DNA of 64,000 bases from Pseudorasbora parva (Eukaryota; Chordata; Actinopteri; Cypriniformes; Gobionidae): contig NC_090186.1 of assembly GCF_024679245.1 (NCBI RefSeq), forward strand, positions 39,950,181 to 40,014,180, in the 5' to 3' direction. Positions 13,351-24,871 of this stretch are shown here, in pieces. The notes beneath the pieces were generated by a model, which was not told the origin of the DNA, made no database searches, and saw nothing but the letters and a program-made list of their open reading frames with translations. Every line of letters starts with the position of its first letter. Position 1 is the first letter of the stretch. The position numbers were made by a program, and so were the translations under genes.

Positions 13351-13983
13351 CCAAGGCTTGTTTTATGATGCATATTGATATTGGTTTATAAAGATTAGCA
13401 ACACAGTCTTCATCATAGTAGCAGAATAGCGCGTGTGTACAGGAAGGGCCCGTAACGGAAGTGACTAAACAAGCCCCAACCCAAATACCTGAACATTAAC
13501 TAGCCTATTGTATTGTTCCCCAAGCCATGACCACATATGACTAATCTTAGAGATTTTTGCAACAGTTCCAGCCAACAAAGCTAAAGCTTTAAACCGGATT
13601 AAACAACCAAAGTTTAGCTATATGGTTACAATTAGTCGCACTTTTTCATTTAAATTTGAACAGAATTATATAGAATATATAGAATAGAATATATTACAGC
13701 CTAACTTGGATACCACACCTCTGTTTTGTAAAATGTTTGTTTGGTAAATTTAGGCTACACTTCTAATATTTTGTTATTTAATGCGATATATGAATGGTTT
13801 TGTTTGCTTTGTTAAACATAGTTTTAAATATAGCCTACATAATAAGTTTAGCACAAGCCAGTTTATTTGGTCCCAATTATTGTATTTGACAAATTAAATG
13901 AACATTGAGCTTAATTTAAAAAAATAATTTGTGATATTTCGATACAGAAATGTTATATAATAAATATAAATACCATAAAACTA

Positions 13984-13991
<8 letters not shown>

Positions 13992-14070
<79 letters not shown>
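13992..14070. repeat. (AT)n microsatellite
   Basis: About 40 uninterrupted AT units. Confidence 0.95.
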
Positions 14071-14072
<2 letters not shown>

Positions 14073-14370
14073 TAATCATTCTTTGCTCTCTTATTTGGAG
14101 TTGATATGTCCAGCAGAGGTCAGACTTGGTATACTAATATGCTATCATGGACTTGCCATGATTTGTTTTTTTTTTGCTTTGTTTTTTTTTTTGTTGCAAT
14201 GGCATTCTTTGAAGTATCTTGTCCCAGGCAAATACCATGGTATATGAATGGTATTAATAGAATACCATACATTGATGAGACATACACTGACACATTTTGT
14301 GCAGACTGTTTAACAAGATTCATATATAAATCTTTTTTTCCTAAACAAACTTAATGATGCAACATTTTAA

Positions 14371-15129
14371 AGGGATAGTTCAAAAAAAAAATCTAAATTA
14401 TGATTTACTCATCTGCAAGCCATCCTATAGGACATTATTCTTTCAGACGAATACAAACGAGAATAAAAAAATGACCTGGGTCTTCCAAACTTTATAGTGG
14501 CAGTGTATGGGGGACAATATTTTGAAGGCCAAAAAAGTGCTCCACATGACTCCGGGGGTTAATAAAGGCCTTCTGAAGCGAAGCAATGCGCTTGTGTAAG
14601 AAAAATATCCATACTTAAAACTTTATAAACTAAAATAGCTAACTTCCGACAGACGGCCGGATGCATCGATTTACGGTGAAAGAGTAACCCCTTTAGAGCA
14701 AAACAAACTGCCAGTAATAAATTAGAGAGAAACTGCATGAATAATGAATCTGAGGATTTCAATATAAGAGAAGAGGAGCTTTAGTATGTTGCCCAGCCCT
14801 ATTTGTTGAACTGCAAGAGGCGTTAAAGCTTACACTACTCCTACATATACAGAAGCTATTTATTTAAGTTTATAGTTTTAAATATGGATATTTTTCTTAC
14901 AGAAACGCACTGATTCACTTCAGAAAGTGACCCCCTGGGACCGTGTGGAGTACTTTTGTGATGGATAGATGGATGCACTTTTTTGGTCTTCAAAATCTCC
15001 AGCTTAGAAGAGGACGTTTTTTAATATAACTCAGATTGAATTCATGAAAGAAGAATGTCATATACACCTAGGATGGCTTGAGGGTGAGTGAAACATGGGC
15101 TGTTTTTCATTTTGGGTTGAACTGTCCCT
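14371..15129. mobile_element. Foldback MITE flanked by TTAA
   Basis: It starts AGGGATAGTTCA after TTAA (14367-14370) and ends TGAACTGTCCCT before TTAA (15130-15133). Long arms pair: AAAAATATCCATACTTAAAA near 14601 is matched by AAATATGGATATTTTTC near 14880, and CAAGCCATCCTATAGG near 14416 by CCTAGGATGGCTTGAGG near 15068. No ORF. Relatives with TTAA flanks are at 42473-42881 and 44414-45001, and a truncated one at 22165-22815. TTAA duplications are used by piggyBac and Kolobok elements. Confidence 0.85.
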
Positions 15130-15133
15130 TTAA

Positions 15134-16269
15134 TCGATACAGAAATACCCTAAAATGTTTCCAAGCTGTGTTTCTCCAGCACAACAGTAGGTGTTGCTGT
15201 ACAGCTGGTGTTCTGCCAGAGTTTAGCCACAATTTCGACTAAACACTCACATAGTTTCTGTCTCCCTATGGACATTATTTTATGGTTTGGTAAACCTTAC
15301 AGGGAATGTGGACTTGACCAAAATATCAAATGTCAAGGCTCAGCCTAAAGACCCTAAATATGCGCCGTTAAAGCAGACTCCCGTGGGAGAAGTGTCCTCT
15401 TACATTTATGCTAATTCAAACCATGTCCAACGCTTATGAACTTTTGTTTTCTGTTTGAAAAGCACAACGTTAACACTTGTGTTCAAATTCCTACAGGAAC
15501 ACTATTTCATCATGAAGAAAAGGGCAGTATATCACGCAGATGACCTGAACTGTTTCTCTGAACTCAACCAATTAGCCTACTCTGTTTATTATAGTTTGAT
15601 CAGGCACTCAGCGGCATCTGCGTGTCAAATAGAGAATCTATTGTGCAGACGATTAGATCCTTCCCTAGCCAGTGTTAAAACTCAGGTCGGGTCCGATTGC
15701 GATCTAAAGCCTAAATCCCTGCTCGGAATCCACACACGGAGGCCGGTGGGATCAAGCTACGCTCGCGGTGCGCTCTTTCCCTAAGTGGATCAGTCCATTA
15801 AGAAAAAAGAAAAGAAAACATTGTTGTTTACATCCTCCGTATGACCTCATTTGACCTTTCTGCTCCAGCATTCCTGCCATAGTTTTGACATTTAAGCGCA
15901 AGTACACGAGGCGGGCAGGGAAAACAAGGCTTAATCACACCCAAAGGGCGAGCGGGAGATAACAAAACAACTTCTTAACCTGAGAGTTCAGAGGGGTGAT
16001 GGATGCCACTCCATCTGCGCATCAGCCTTTTCATTTTCTCTTCTCGCCTTTAAAGACGCTCTTCCTGCGAACCCGGCGGATGACTCTTTGAAAATGTTAT
16101 TTTAATAATTACGAACGCCGGGAGGGCCTCTCTGCGAGGTCATTCCGTATGAACCTGAGTTTTGATGCCTAAATAAGTTTCCACAGCAGGATGAAGCATG
16201 AGCACTACGGTTATAACTTTTTTACAACTTCATGTTCCTGTACTTTAATGAACTAAGAAATGAACTTTC
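15134..16269. other. Low-repeat intergenic block, candidate regulatory DNA
   Basis: Positions 15300-16200 look single-copy and GC-richer than nearby DNA, with stretches such as TTTTAATAATTACGAACG near 16100. The 109-codon frame at 15455-15784 has no recognisable domain. This is the first such block beyond the fermt1 promoter. Confidence 0.35.
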
Positions 16270-16450
16270 GGTTACACTTTATTTAAAAGTGACGTAGTTA
16301 CCTTGTACTTACTCAAGTAAGTACTATGATAAGTAATAATGTACTTTCTACATCAGAGTTGCGGTTAGGGTTTGATTTAGGGTTAGTTATTTGTAATAAT
16401 TCATTATTGCTATTACTATAGTAAGTACACGTGGTAACGTCTACATGTCA
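16270..16450 (+). repeat. GGTTACACTTTATTTAA repeat, copy 3
   Basis: The start GGTTACACTTTATTTAAAAG and the central TAGGGTTTGATTTAGGGTTA match the unit at 6311. Confidence 0.65.
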
Positions 16451-16654
16451 TGTCATTTCAATATCTTTTTAAAAAAGGTCACTCCGGAAAAAAAAGGCAT
16501 TTGGAACTATATATTTAATATGCATATTGCATGCATTATGATAAAAAAGAGCTCACAGATGGTCTAATACTGCGTACTGTTCATTAATGTTCATTATGCT
16601 TATTGTAATAAATTAAGGTTGGTTTTACTCCATCACTAGCATGATACCAAGACT

Positions 16655-16850
16655 TGGATCGTTCTAGAAAAAGAGTTCCAGAAAATTCTCAACAGTCCTA
16701 AAATGTTCCAGAAAGTTCTAAACAGTCCTAGAAAGTTCCAGAAAGCTCTTAACAGTCCTAAAATGTTCCAAAAAGTTCTAAACAGTTCTAGAAAGTTTGC
16801 AACAGACCTAGAGAGTTCTGGAAACTCCTGAACAGGTCTAGGAACTGCCA
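16655..16850. repeat. 30-bp minisatellite built of heat-shock-element motifs
   Basis: About five imperfect 30-bp units of the form CCAGAAAGTTCTAAACAGTC plus CTAGAAAGTT. The units carry HSF-type arrays: TTCCAGAAAATTC (16676-16688), TTCCAGAAAGTTC (16706-16718) and GAAAGTTCCAGAA (16731-16743) each fit the three-unit pattern nTTCnnGAAnnTTC or its complement. Open frames across it are repeat artefacts. Confidence 0.85.
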
Positions 16851-17884
16851 CTTAGCAATAACAGTTGTCCTTTGGTTGTTCCAATTTTTTATCTGGGGTG
16901 ATTTTTTGCATCGATTTATGATACATTAAATATTTTATTTGAAAAAGAGTCAAAATGTGAGAACACTAGTAGGAACAGAGCCACAGAGAGTAAAATGACA
17001 GGACAAATTGACAGAGAGAGCAAATTGACAGGACAAAAAGTGCACTGAACCAGTTGGTTTTGTGACCCGGAATTCTTATTTAGCAGTTTAGATGAGCCTA
17101 ATTAATGACTTTAAGCTAAAACATATTTAGTGTGTAAAGAAGGCATTGTGCAAATGTAGTGCACGGAGGGCTGACGCTGAGAATTACTGGTTACCGGCTC
17201 TAAGCAGTGCAGTCCTTTCTAGTTAAAACTGATTTATGCCGTCTCAACGTTCCCACACTCATTATTTGTGTCTAACTTCAGTTTTACAATGTGCCTCTGC
17301 TCTCGATTAGCAACGAACCCCTCTAGATTTCTTATTTACAGCCACAGATTTAATTCAAGTCAAACATGTCAACATGGCTTAGGAAACAGTTGAGATCACT
17401 TGTGTGCATGGATCAAGCTTGGCTAAGTAAATGTTACTGGCCTGTAGTGAAAATAAAGCCCTGCTCAGGTTACGATAGAATTAAACGAGCAAATGTTTGC
17501 TGTAGTGACGTTGGCATGTGCGTACACCGTACAATTATTTCACAGACCTCACCGAGTGAGCTAACTGACTCGCACACACAAGCACAAATTACATAGTACA
17601 ACCACGCGTATGATGATACATGCTCGGTCATTGGACTTAATTTCAGCTAGATGAGTTTAATATTTAGATTACAAAACCCATGAAGCAATCTTTCAACCCA
17701 AAAGGAAAACTTTGTCTGTGGAATATAAACAAATATTTTATTTTTTTATATCATAAAAGCAAATGGGGATTAAGGCTGTCAAGCTCAAAAAAGGGGGGGG
17801 GAAGTACTATTAAAGTAGTCGATACCACTATATTTCTGTACATTCTGTCTAGATATGTCTAAGATTGAATTCTCTTCTGTTCAC
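16851..17884. other. Intergenic, no gene seen
   Basis: No exon-like or recognisable repeat structure apart from duplicated AGAG(C)AAATTGACAGGACAAA near 16990-17030. Confidence 0.4.
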
Positions 17885-18290
17885 CAAGGTGGCATTTATT
17901 TGATCAAACATGCTTTAATATTGTGAATTTTTTACAATTTAAAATAGCAATTGTTTTATTTTAATAGATTTTAAAATATAATTTATTCCTGTGATCAAAG
18001 CTGAATTTTCAGCATCATCTCTCTTGTATTCAGTGTCACATGATCCTTCAGAAATGATCTGACATGCTGATTTGCAGCTCAAGAAATATTTCTGATTATT
18101 ATCAATGTTGAAATCAGTTGTGCTGCTAATGGAAAATTATACATTTTTGCAAGTTTTTGATAAATAGCAAGTTGAAAAATAGAAATATTTTGTAACATTA
18201 TAAATGTCTTTACTAACACTTTTAATCAGTTTAATGCTTCCATGCAGAATAAAATTATCAAAAAAACAAAAAAACTTTTGAATGGCAGTA
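17885..18290 (-). repeat. Dispersed repeat R1, reverse orientation
   Basis: Contains GCTGAATTTTCAGCATCAT, GTGTCACATGATCCTTCAG and the terminal AAAAACTTTTGAATGGCAGT, reverse complements of R1 landmarks. Confidence 0.75.
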
Positions 18291-18494
18291 TATATACACA
18301 CAGCTTATTTAATTGCAGCCGTTGTCTCATAAACAAGTCTCAAGACAATCTCTTAGTGTCACTTTTGAAGATGTTTTTTAGACAGGTGCTGGTGAAGCTA
18401 GAATTGATAAATGTATATAAATACACCTAATGAAACACATGCTAATTTATGTAAAAGAATAGCATCAAATGTTGCATCAGTGAATGTTTTCTTA

Positions 18495-18851
18495 CACTGT
18501 AAAATCTTTTTTGGTTTAACTTAAAAAAGTGAGTAACCTGGTTGCTATAAAATGTTGAGTTTATTGAAATTAAAAATTTGAGTTGATACAATGAAGGAAA
18601 TTGGTTTAATAAATAGAAGCTATATCTGAACCACATAAAAAATGTAATAAATCATGAAAAAGCACAATTTGACGATTCACTGCATCATCACAAATAAAAC
18701 ATACACAATTACCCAATTTGCCTACAACATATTTTAATAATATTTGAATAAAGGTACATTCTCAAAAATGTTCATTGTATTAACTCAAATTTTTAATTTC
18801 AATGAACTCAGGTAACCAGGTAACTTATTTTTTAAATACTTTTTTACAGTG
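18495..18851 (+). mobile_element. CACTGTAAAA MITE, copy 1 (357 bp)
   Basis: Bounded by CACTGTAAAA and TTTTTACAGTG, with TA on each side. Imperfect inverted repeats of about 110 bp include ACCTGGTTGC / AACCAGGTAAC and AATTAAAAATTTGAGTTGAT / AACTCAAATTTTTAATTTC. It is slightly shorter than the 396-bp copies at 21578, 29783 and 30282. Non-coding. Confidence 0.88.
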
Positions 18852-18984
18852 TACCTATTCTTTGAAATAAGTAATTTCACTACATGGAATTGCCAACACC
18901 ACATCTGCAAGAGAAAGGACAGTTGGATGACAGATTATTTCAATATGGCTTCATATGCGAAACAAAGTCACATAAGAACATTTA

Positions 18985-19205
18985 CCCCTGGTTTCACAGA
19001 CAATGCTTAAGTTAGTCCCAGACTAAAATGCATATTTGAGCTGTTTTAACTGAAAGCAACTTGCACTGACATATCTTCAGTTTTTTCCCCATTTTTGTCT
19101 CAAGATGCACACCAGTCATTTTTTTTCTAAGGCATGTTTATAAAAGCATCCTAATTGAAAGGCATAAACCTCACTTAATGTAAGCCCAAGTCTGTAAAAC
19201 CATAA
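18985..19205 (+). mobile_element. MITE with TGGTTTCACAGAC ends, uninterrupted copy
   Basis: The left end TGGTTTCACAGACAATGCTT pairs with the right end AAGTCTGTAAAACCA. The interior has ACTGAAAGCAACTTGCACTG and CTCAAGATGCACACCAGT. It serves as the empty-site reference for the interrupted copy at 42886-43700. Confidence 0.75.
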
Positions 19206-20496
19206 GTACACAGCTTTGTAGAATTTTGTCATCCTAATTGTTGTTGAAAGTTTTAGTAACTAAATCTATTTTTTTTCTTTTTTTACATTCCTACAAACTA
19301 AAAATTTGGCAGCGACAACTGTGATAGCATACACACTAGCCAGTGGGTTATACTTAGATCTATTTCCAATAGAAAAACAGGAACTTTTCTCTCCATATCT
19401 ACATACTAGTCTCTAAATGCTTAAGGCAATAAAAGCCTCCTGTATGTGTGACAGTCTAATTTAGGAAATGGTCTACCCACGCTGGATCCAGAGCTACACG
19501 GGCCTTAAACGTTCAATAGTAAAACAATTCTTCACTGCCTCTCTGCAGACCTCTGCCATGTTTCTGAAACCTTACGAAATGAAAGCCAACAGGGGGTAGT
19601 GTGCAATCATTCTCCTCCATCTGGCCTGTCCACTTAAATTAGCCGGGCCTTGCATCCAACGGCATCTGTTTCCAATATGGTGCAAGGACGGAAGGGTGGG
19701 TGCTTGGCTTTGCAGCGGAAAATACAGCCTACTGTACTTTTAAATAGCCCACGGGAGAAGCGGGACGGATGTGGTCCGTATATCGCCTTATCCCCAGATT
19801 CCTTGTTGCTGGACTGCCACTTCGTCGGCTTTGAAAGATGTCAAATGTACAATTAGGAAGGAATTTGTGTAATGCCGTCTGTGCATGTGAGCGCAACTCT
19901 GGTGGCACACGTTTCCCATATCCCATGTTGCACTACATGTGGGATACATGCAAACAAGACTTTACCGCTTGCATTGATTTAAACGTGCTGCAGTGTTTCT
20001 GTTCTGTTGCCAGTTGCATGGTTTACACTAAAACCTTGGTGCAGCAGTGAAACTGTGTTGAAAAAAAGACCAGGCTAGTGATGTTATCTTGACACGGCTA
20101 CAGTTGTGCACGAACAAAGCCTTTATATTTCAGTCACACATCACTTCACGGCTATACGCGAACATAAATATTCCTGTTTTTACACATGTTCACATTCTTA
20201 CGCTGCTAAATCATAAATCCAGAGCCTTTTTAACTTGCTCCTAAAGTGAGGAAAGGCAGTGAAGACAGTTCATAATTCTGGACTGCTTAGACCAGCAGGT
20301 TCGAACCCTCATCCAGTGATGCTCAGACATTTCCTGTCCCAGAGCAGTCTGGCTCAAACCGCAGCTTTAGCAGAGCTCTGTGGTGACCGCAGCAAACCTT
20401 TCAGACTTTATACAGAGACAAAAAGTACAAGAGCAACTTGCAAAAATTATTTATTGGCACAGATAAAAAAAAAAGCGCAAAACAAAAGGTGACGGT
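19206..20496. other. Intergenic, no gene seen
   Basis: Single-copy-looking sequence with several short open frames (19650-20492) that overlap one another on both strands. None has start context, splice sites or family resemblance enough to call a gene. Confidence 0.4.
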
Positions 20497-20652
20497 TTAA
20501 AGAGAATTCTGTCATCATTTACTCACCCTCATGCCTTTCCAAACCCATATGATGTTAGTCTGTAGAACACAAAAGGAGATGTTTTGAAGAATGATCATGC
20601 AATCACAATGCAATGGATGAGAACTAAAGAGCTTCAAAGCACCACAAAAGCG
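20497..20652 (+). repeat. Left-end fragment of TTAA-flanked MITE
   Basis: TTAA followed by AGAGAATTCTGTCATCATTT ACTCACCCTC-type sequence, the standard head of the family at 42473. It is cut short next to the element at 20662. A second head fragment lies at about 21373-21430 (TTAAAGGGCCAGTTCACC). Confidence 0.65.
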
Positions 20653-20661
20653 GTCCATTCC

Positions 20662-21206
20662 TAGCCTGACAAGCCAGACCCACATCAAGATGTTTGGTCT
20701 GGAAACTCACCATTGACAGCTCAATCTGAGGGGCGGGATAAACGGTTGTCTTTCAAACTCCCTCTGCACGTGATAGGATAGCGCTACACCAACCAGAGCA
20801 ACGAAGGTGAAGCAGAGCTCGCTGACTGATTAAACATTCGCCGTATCCGGTCGGCTAAACTCCGAACACATCTTCCCTTTTTAAGAATGACTTCAGTGCC
20901 GTTCTTTGTTCTTTTCTCAGAGGAAAGCTTAACTCCAAGTCTTCCGGAGGCGCGGGCAGAGCTGATTCGAAAGACCGCCGTTCGCCAGTTTCTGTGTTTA
21001 CTAGAAGACTGTGTTACTAGAAGCACGCAAACGCAACTCGGCCGTCGTCATTATGGCCCCGCCCGCCGACTCTATAGCCTACACGATGTGATTGGGCCGT
21101 CCAGATTCTGAGGAATACAGCTCAGATAGGAATTGAGAGTTGCTAGACCACACTTGCGGGCAAATTAAATTTGCTGCCGCTAGGGTGCGTCTAGATTTCT
21201 AGGCTA
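20662..21206. mobile_element. Non-autonomous DNA transposon, TAGCCTG ends, 9-bp TSD
   Basis: It starts TAGCCTGACAAGCCAGACCC and ends TCTAGATTTCTAGGCTA. The flanking 9-mer GTCCATTCC is present at 20653-20661 and 21207-21215. It is 545 bp. Its ends match the 88-bp internally deleted relative at 37209-37296 almost base for base. The overlapping ORFs inside (20784-21111) look incidental. Confidence 0.85.
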
Positions 21207-21215
21207 GTCCATTCC

Positions 21216-21355
21216 ACATGCAAGCATTCCTAAAGCTCAAATAGTAAAGCAATGCAAAGGTCATGGATCTGATTCTCAGGAAATACATGAACTGATAAAA
21301 CGTATAGTTTCAATGCTTTGGATAAAAAAACCTCTGCCAAATGCATGAATGTAAA
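21216..21355 (+). mobile_element. tRNA-derived SINE fragment
   Basis: AAAGGTCATGGATCTGATTC resembles a pol III B box followed by the usual SINE body (CAGGAAATACATGAACTGAT), and the tail GCTTTGGATAAA...TGCCAAATGCATGAATGTAAAT is the tail fish SINEs share with partner LINEs. The 5' part with the A box is decayed. Confidence 0.7.
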
Positions 21356-21577
21356 TACGATATATATTCTTAAAGGGCCAGTTCACCAACATTTTTTAAT
21401 TACCTCATGATTTACTCACCCTCAAGCCGTCAGTGTAAAGTGTAGCTAGTTACTAAGTAATTTAATAACAGAGATTAAATAACTGTTCCTTTGAAAAAGT
21501 AAAGTAAGGGATTACTCTTATTTATTTATTTTGTAATTTAATTACATTTAGTTCACATATAATTGAAATAAACACTG

Positions 21578-21973
21578 CACTGTAAAAAAATGTGTTGGTT
21601 TTTGTTGGTTTAACTTAAAAAAGTAAGTAACCTGGTTGCCTTAAAATTTTGAGTTTATTGAAATTAAAAATTTGGGTTGATACAATGAAGGAAATTTGTT
21701 TTATAAATAGAAACTCAAAATATTATTGTATCTGAACCACATAATAAATGTGATAAATCATGAAAATAGCACTATTTGGCATTTTTCACTGCGTTATCAC
21801 AAATAAAACACACATAATTACCCAATATGCTTACAAAATCTTTTAATAATATTTTAATAAAGGTTGTCGAATCTGAAAAAATGTTCATTGTATTAACTCA
21901 AAATTTTAATTTCAATGAACTCAACATTTTAAGGCAACCAGGTAACTTTTTTTCTAAATAATTTTTTACAGTG
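21578..21973 (+). mobile_element. CACTGTAAAA MITE, copy 2 (396 bp)
   Basis: Ends CACTGTAAAAAAA and TTTTTTACAGTG. Flanking dinucleotides are TG rather than TA. The interior is nearly identical to copy 3, including GTTTTATAAATAGAAACTC and TTTTTCACTGCGTTATCAC. Confidence 0.9.
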
Positions 21974-22164
21974 TGTGTATAGACTGTAGCACAATTATAT
22001 ATAACACACTAGGAATTAACATGCCAACTTTAAAATAAATATATTATTATCTATCCTTCTCATATTTGTTATACTTTGGTCAGTTAATAAGAATAATTGA
22101 TGTAGCTTTATATTTTGTATTTGAATTCATTAAAAGAGCTGTTTAATGTCTTTTCTTGAATCCC

Positions 22165-22815
22165 TTAAGTAGGGCTTCTGAAACTAAGCAATGCATTTGT
22201 GTAAGGAAAATATCCATATTTAAAACTTTATAAACAAAAATAACTAACTTCCAACAGACAGTCGTATATGCATCGATTTACAGCGAAAGAGTAACCCCTG
22301 ACCTGACGCCTGACTGATGCGAGCAAAACAAAACACTGGTCACAAATTAGAAGTCTAAAATGAGAATTTTTAAAGAGAAATGTCTGAGGATTTCAATATA
22401 AGAGAATAGGAGCTTGAGTTTGTTGCCCAGCCCTATTTGTTAAACTGCGATAGGCAATCAAAGATTACGCTATACTCTCGCGTCAGGGGTTACTCTTTTG
22501 GCTTAAGTCGAACTGTGTAGGCCGTTTGCCAGAAACAAAGTTTTAAATATGGATATTTTTCTTACAAAAACCCATTGCTTTCCGTCAGAAGGCCTTAATT
22601 AACCCCACCAGAGCCGTATAGGTATATTTTATGATGGATGATTTTTGTGCTTCAAAATCAGGACCGCCATTCACCACCATTATAAAGCTTGGAAGAACAA
22701 TGATATTTTTATATATAACTCAGATTGTGTTTAGCTGAAAGAAGAAAGTCCTGCACACCTAGGATGGCTTGAAGGTGAGTAAATCATAATTTTCATTTTT
22801 GAGTGAACTATCCCT
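22165..22815. mobile_element. Truncated TTAA-type foldback MITE
   Basis: Shares AAAATATCCATATTTAAAAC and GCATCGATTTACAGCGAAAG with the element at 14371, and ends GTGAACTATCCCT before TTAA (22816-22819). The left terminus is missing. Confidence 0.75.
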
Positions 22816-22819
22816 TTAA

Positions 22820-23759
22820 TTAATACGGAAGAGAGACTGAATTTGATCATCTTTCCCTCCAGTGGTTTGTTAACTTGAGAACCATTGCGAATGGATCCAT
22901 TAATCAGTGAAGTGAACTGGAGAAACAGATTCATTTGTGAATGAATCATTTAATCATCAACTGATTCACCGAAGATGGTCAGAAAGTCTTAAACTACTTT
23001 TAGGGATCTTTTTTGTTTTGTTTTTGTGGCACTTTTGTATTCTTTTTGAAGTTTTCAGACCAATTTCGTAGAAAAAAAGCAAACAGTACATTTCATGGAA
23101 CAAAGTTAAGGACACAAACAAACAAACAAACCAAAAATTACATTATGCAAATCTTCTGGATAACTACTCATAGTAGCACAGTAAATAAGCCACCAGACTT
23201 GTTTAAACACCATGACAAATGAGTTAATGTTCAGATGGTTTGTAATTGTTTGTAGTAGCTCACATATATCTCAGTAGCAAGTAAGTGCTAAATAAAAGAT
23301 CGCTGTGAAAAATGATTTGTTATTGTACATGTCTCAAGGGACGCCACGCACAGAGTGCCACATTGAGTCGCGATCTTAGACTCAGGGTTGAAGCGGCAAA
23401 GCGAGGTGTTGTGTGAAACCATCTGGAAGAGATCTGGCATTTTTCAAAATCCATTTTTGTTTATCTAGAGTCAAAGACACACAGAAGCGAAGCGGCCATA
23501 CAGTTTCCAATGCTGAATGAATGAATTCCATTTTTCCATTCACACTCAGGAAGGAGATGCACTGCAAAATCTGATAAGGCTGATGACAAATCAGAAGAAT
23601 TGCTGACAAGCTCCTGACATTTTTTGGCATGCCTTTCCAGAGCCCTCCATGCATGCTGAAATATAGATCACTTTGGAGGGCTCCTCTCAGCACAGAGATA
23701 CTCAAGAAATGTGGTAAATAGTGTTTTTTTTTTTTTTTTTTTAAATCCTAGGGCTGCAA
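22820..23759. other. Intergenic, no gene seen
   Basis: The 107-codon minus-strand frame at 23382-23705 has no recognisable domain. A run of 18 T's lies at about 23724-23741. Confidence 0.4.
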
Positions 23760-24018
23760 CATCAACACTTTATAAGGTTTCATTTGTATTAACATTAGTT
23801 AACTACACTAGTTAGCATGAACTAACAATGAGCATTTATTATTTTATGTTTATTTCAACATTTCAAAAGTTCTATTGATTAGCATTAGTTAATGCACAGT
23901 GACCATTTTATATAAAATTATCAAAGGCTGTAAAAAATATATTACTAACATGATAGTTTATGTTGGCTAATGCATTAACTAATGCTAACATATGGGACCT
24001 TATTGTAATGTGTTACCA
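23760..24018 (+). repeat. Dispersed AACATTAGTTAAT-type repeat
   Basis: Bounded by AAGGTTTCATTTGTATTAAC and GGGACCTTATTGTAATGTG, with ACATTAGTTAACTAC and GCATTAACTAATGCTAACAT inside. Confidence 0.75.
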
Positions 24019-24776
24019 AAAACCTAATAAAATATAACATTTAATAAACATAAATAAAACATAACATTTTTATAAAATATTTCAAGTAAATGTATTTATT
24101 TTAATAAGTTATTTGGTCTGATTAATAATTAATAAAAAACGATTTTCATAATAGCTATTAGACGCCACCTTAACATCCTGCTCCACGTCATTTTTGTTCA
24201 CATTGCTTAGTATATAAGTTATTTTAAAAACTACACATTTTGAAGAAAATTGTATTGGCTTTACTTGCACATGCACAACTTTCAGTCACTTTGCCTTAGC
24301 AACGCCACTAATTATGTTTATGGTCATTTTATTTGGAGGCCAAGATTTCCAGTTAATAGCTTACTGTCCATTTTTTCTTGGTGCTAGGGTTTTGACATTT
24401 CGAAAAACAACAGTAAACTGTTTAAGTTTGATGCAATGCTTGAGGCAAGAAGTGACAGCAAATAAGATTTATGGATTGTAATTTACGCTTCTATGGTGAA
24501 TTTGTTTCCGAGCTAGGAATAAAAGTAAATATTTGAATGTTTCGCACACTTTATCGAGTGTCGGTTGAATGTCTGCAGTGCCCGTGTAAGTTTAGACGTT
24601 CCTAGTGCTTTTGGAGTTAGTTCCTTCCTGTTCCTATAGCCATGGCTGCAGCCTAATCCACAGACATTTGTTAGTATTGAACTGCAGGTTGTGGAGGGCA
24701 GATTTATCACACATGGAGAAGGAATTCAGACCATTTAAAGATCCACGTCACACACTGTTTTGAGATTAAATACTTT

Positions 24777-24779
<3 letters not shown>

Positions 24780-24866
<87 letters not shown>
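24780..24866. repeat. (TA)n microsatellite
   Basis: About 43 TA units. Confidence 0.95.

Positions 24867-24871
<5 letters not shown>

Noticed and set aside
13121..13354. An open frame in the fermt1 first exon that joins in frame to the kindlin start
   Set aside because: Its first codon at 13354 is TTG, and I see no in-frame ATG, so it more likely is 5' UTR; being in frame has a one-in-three chance.
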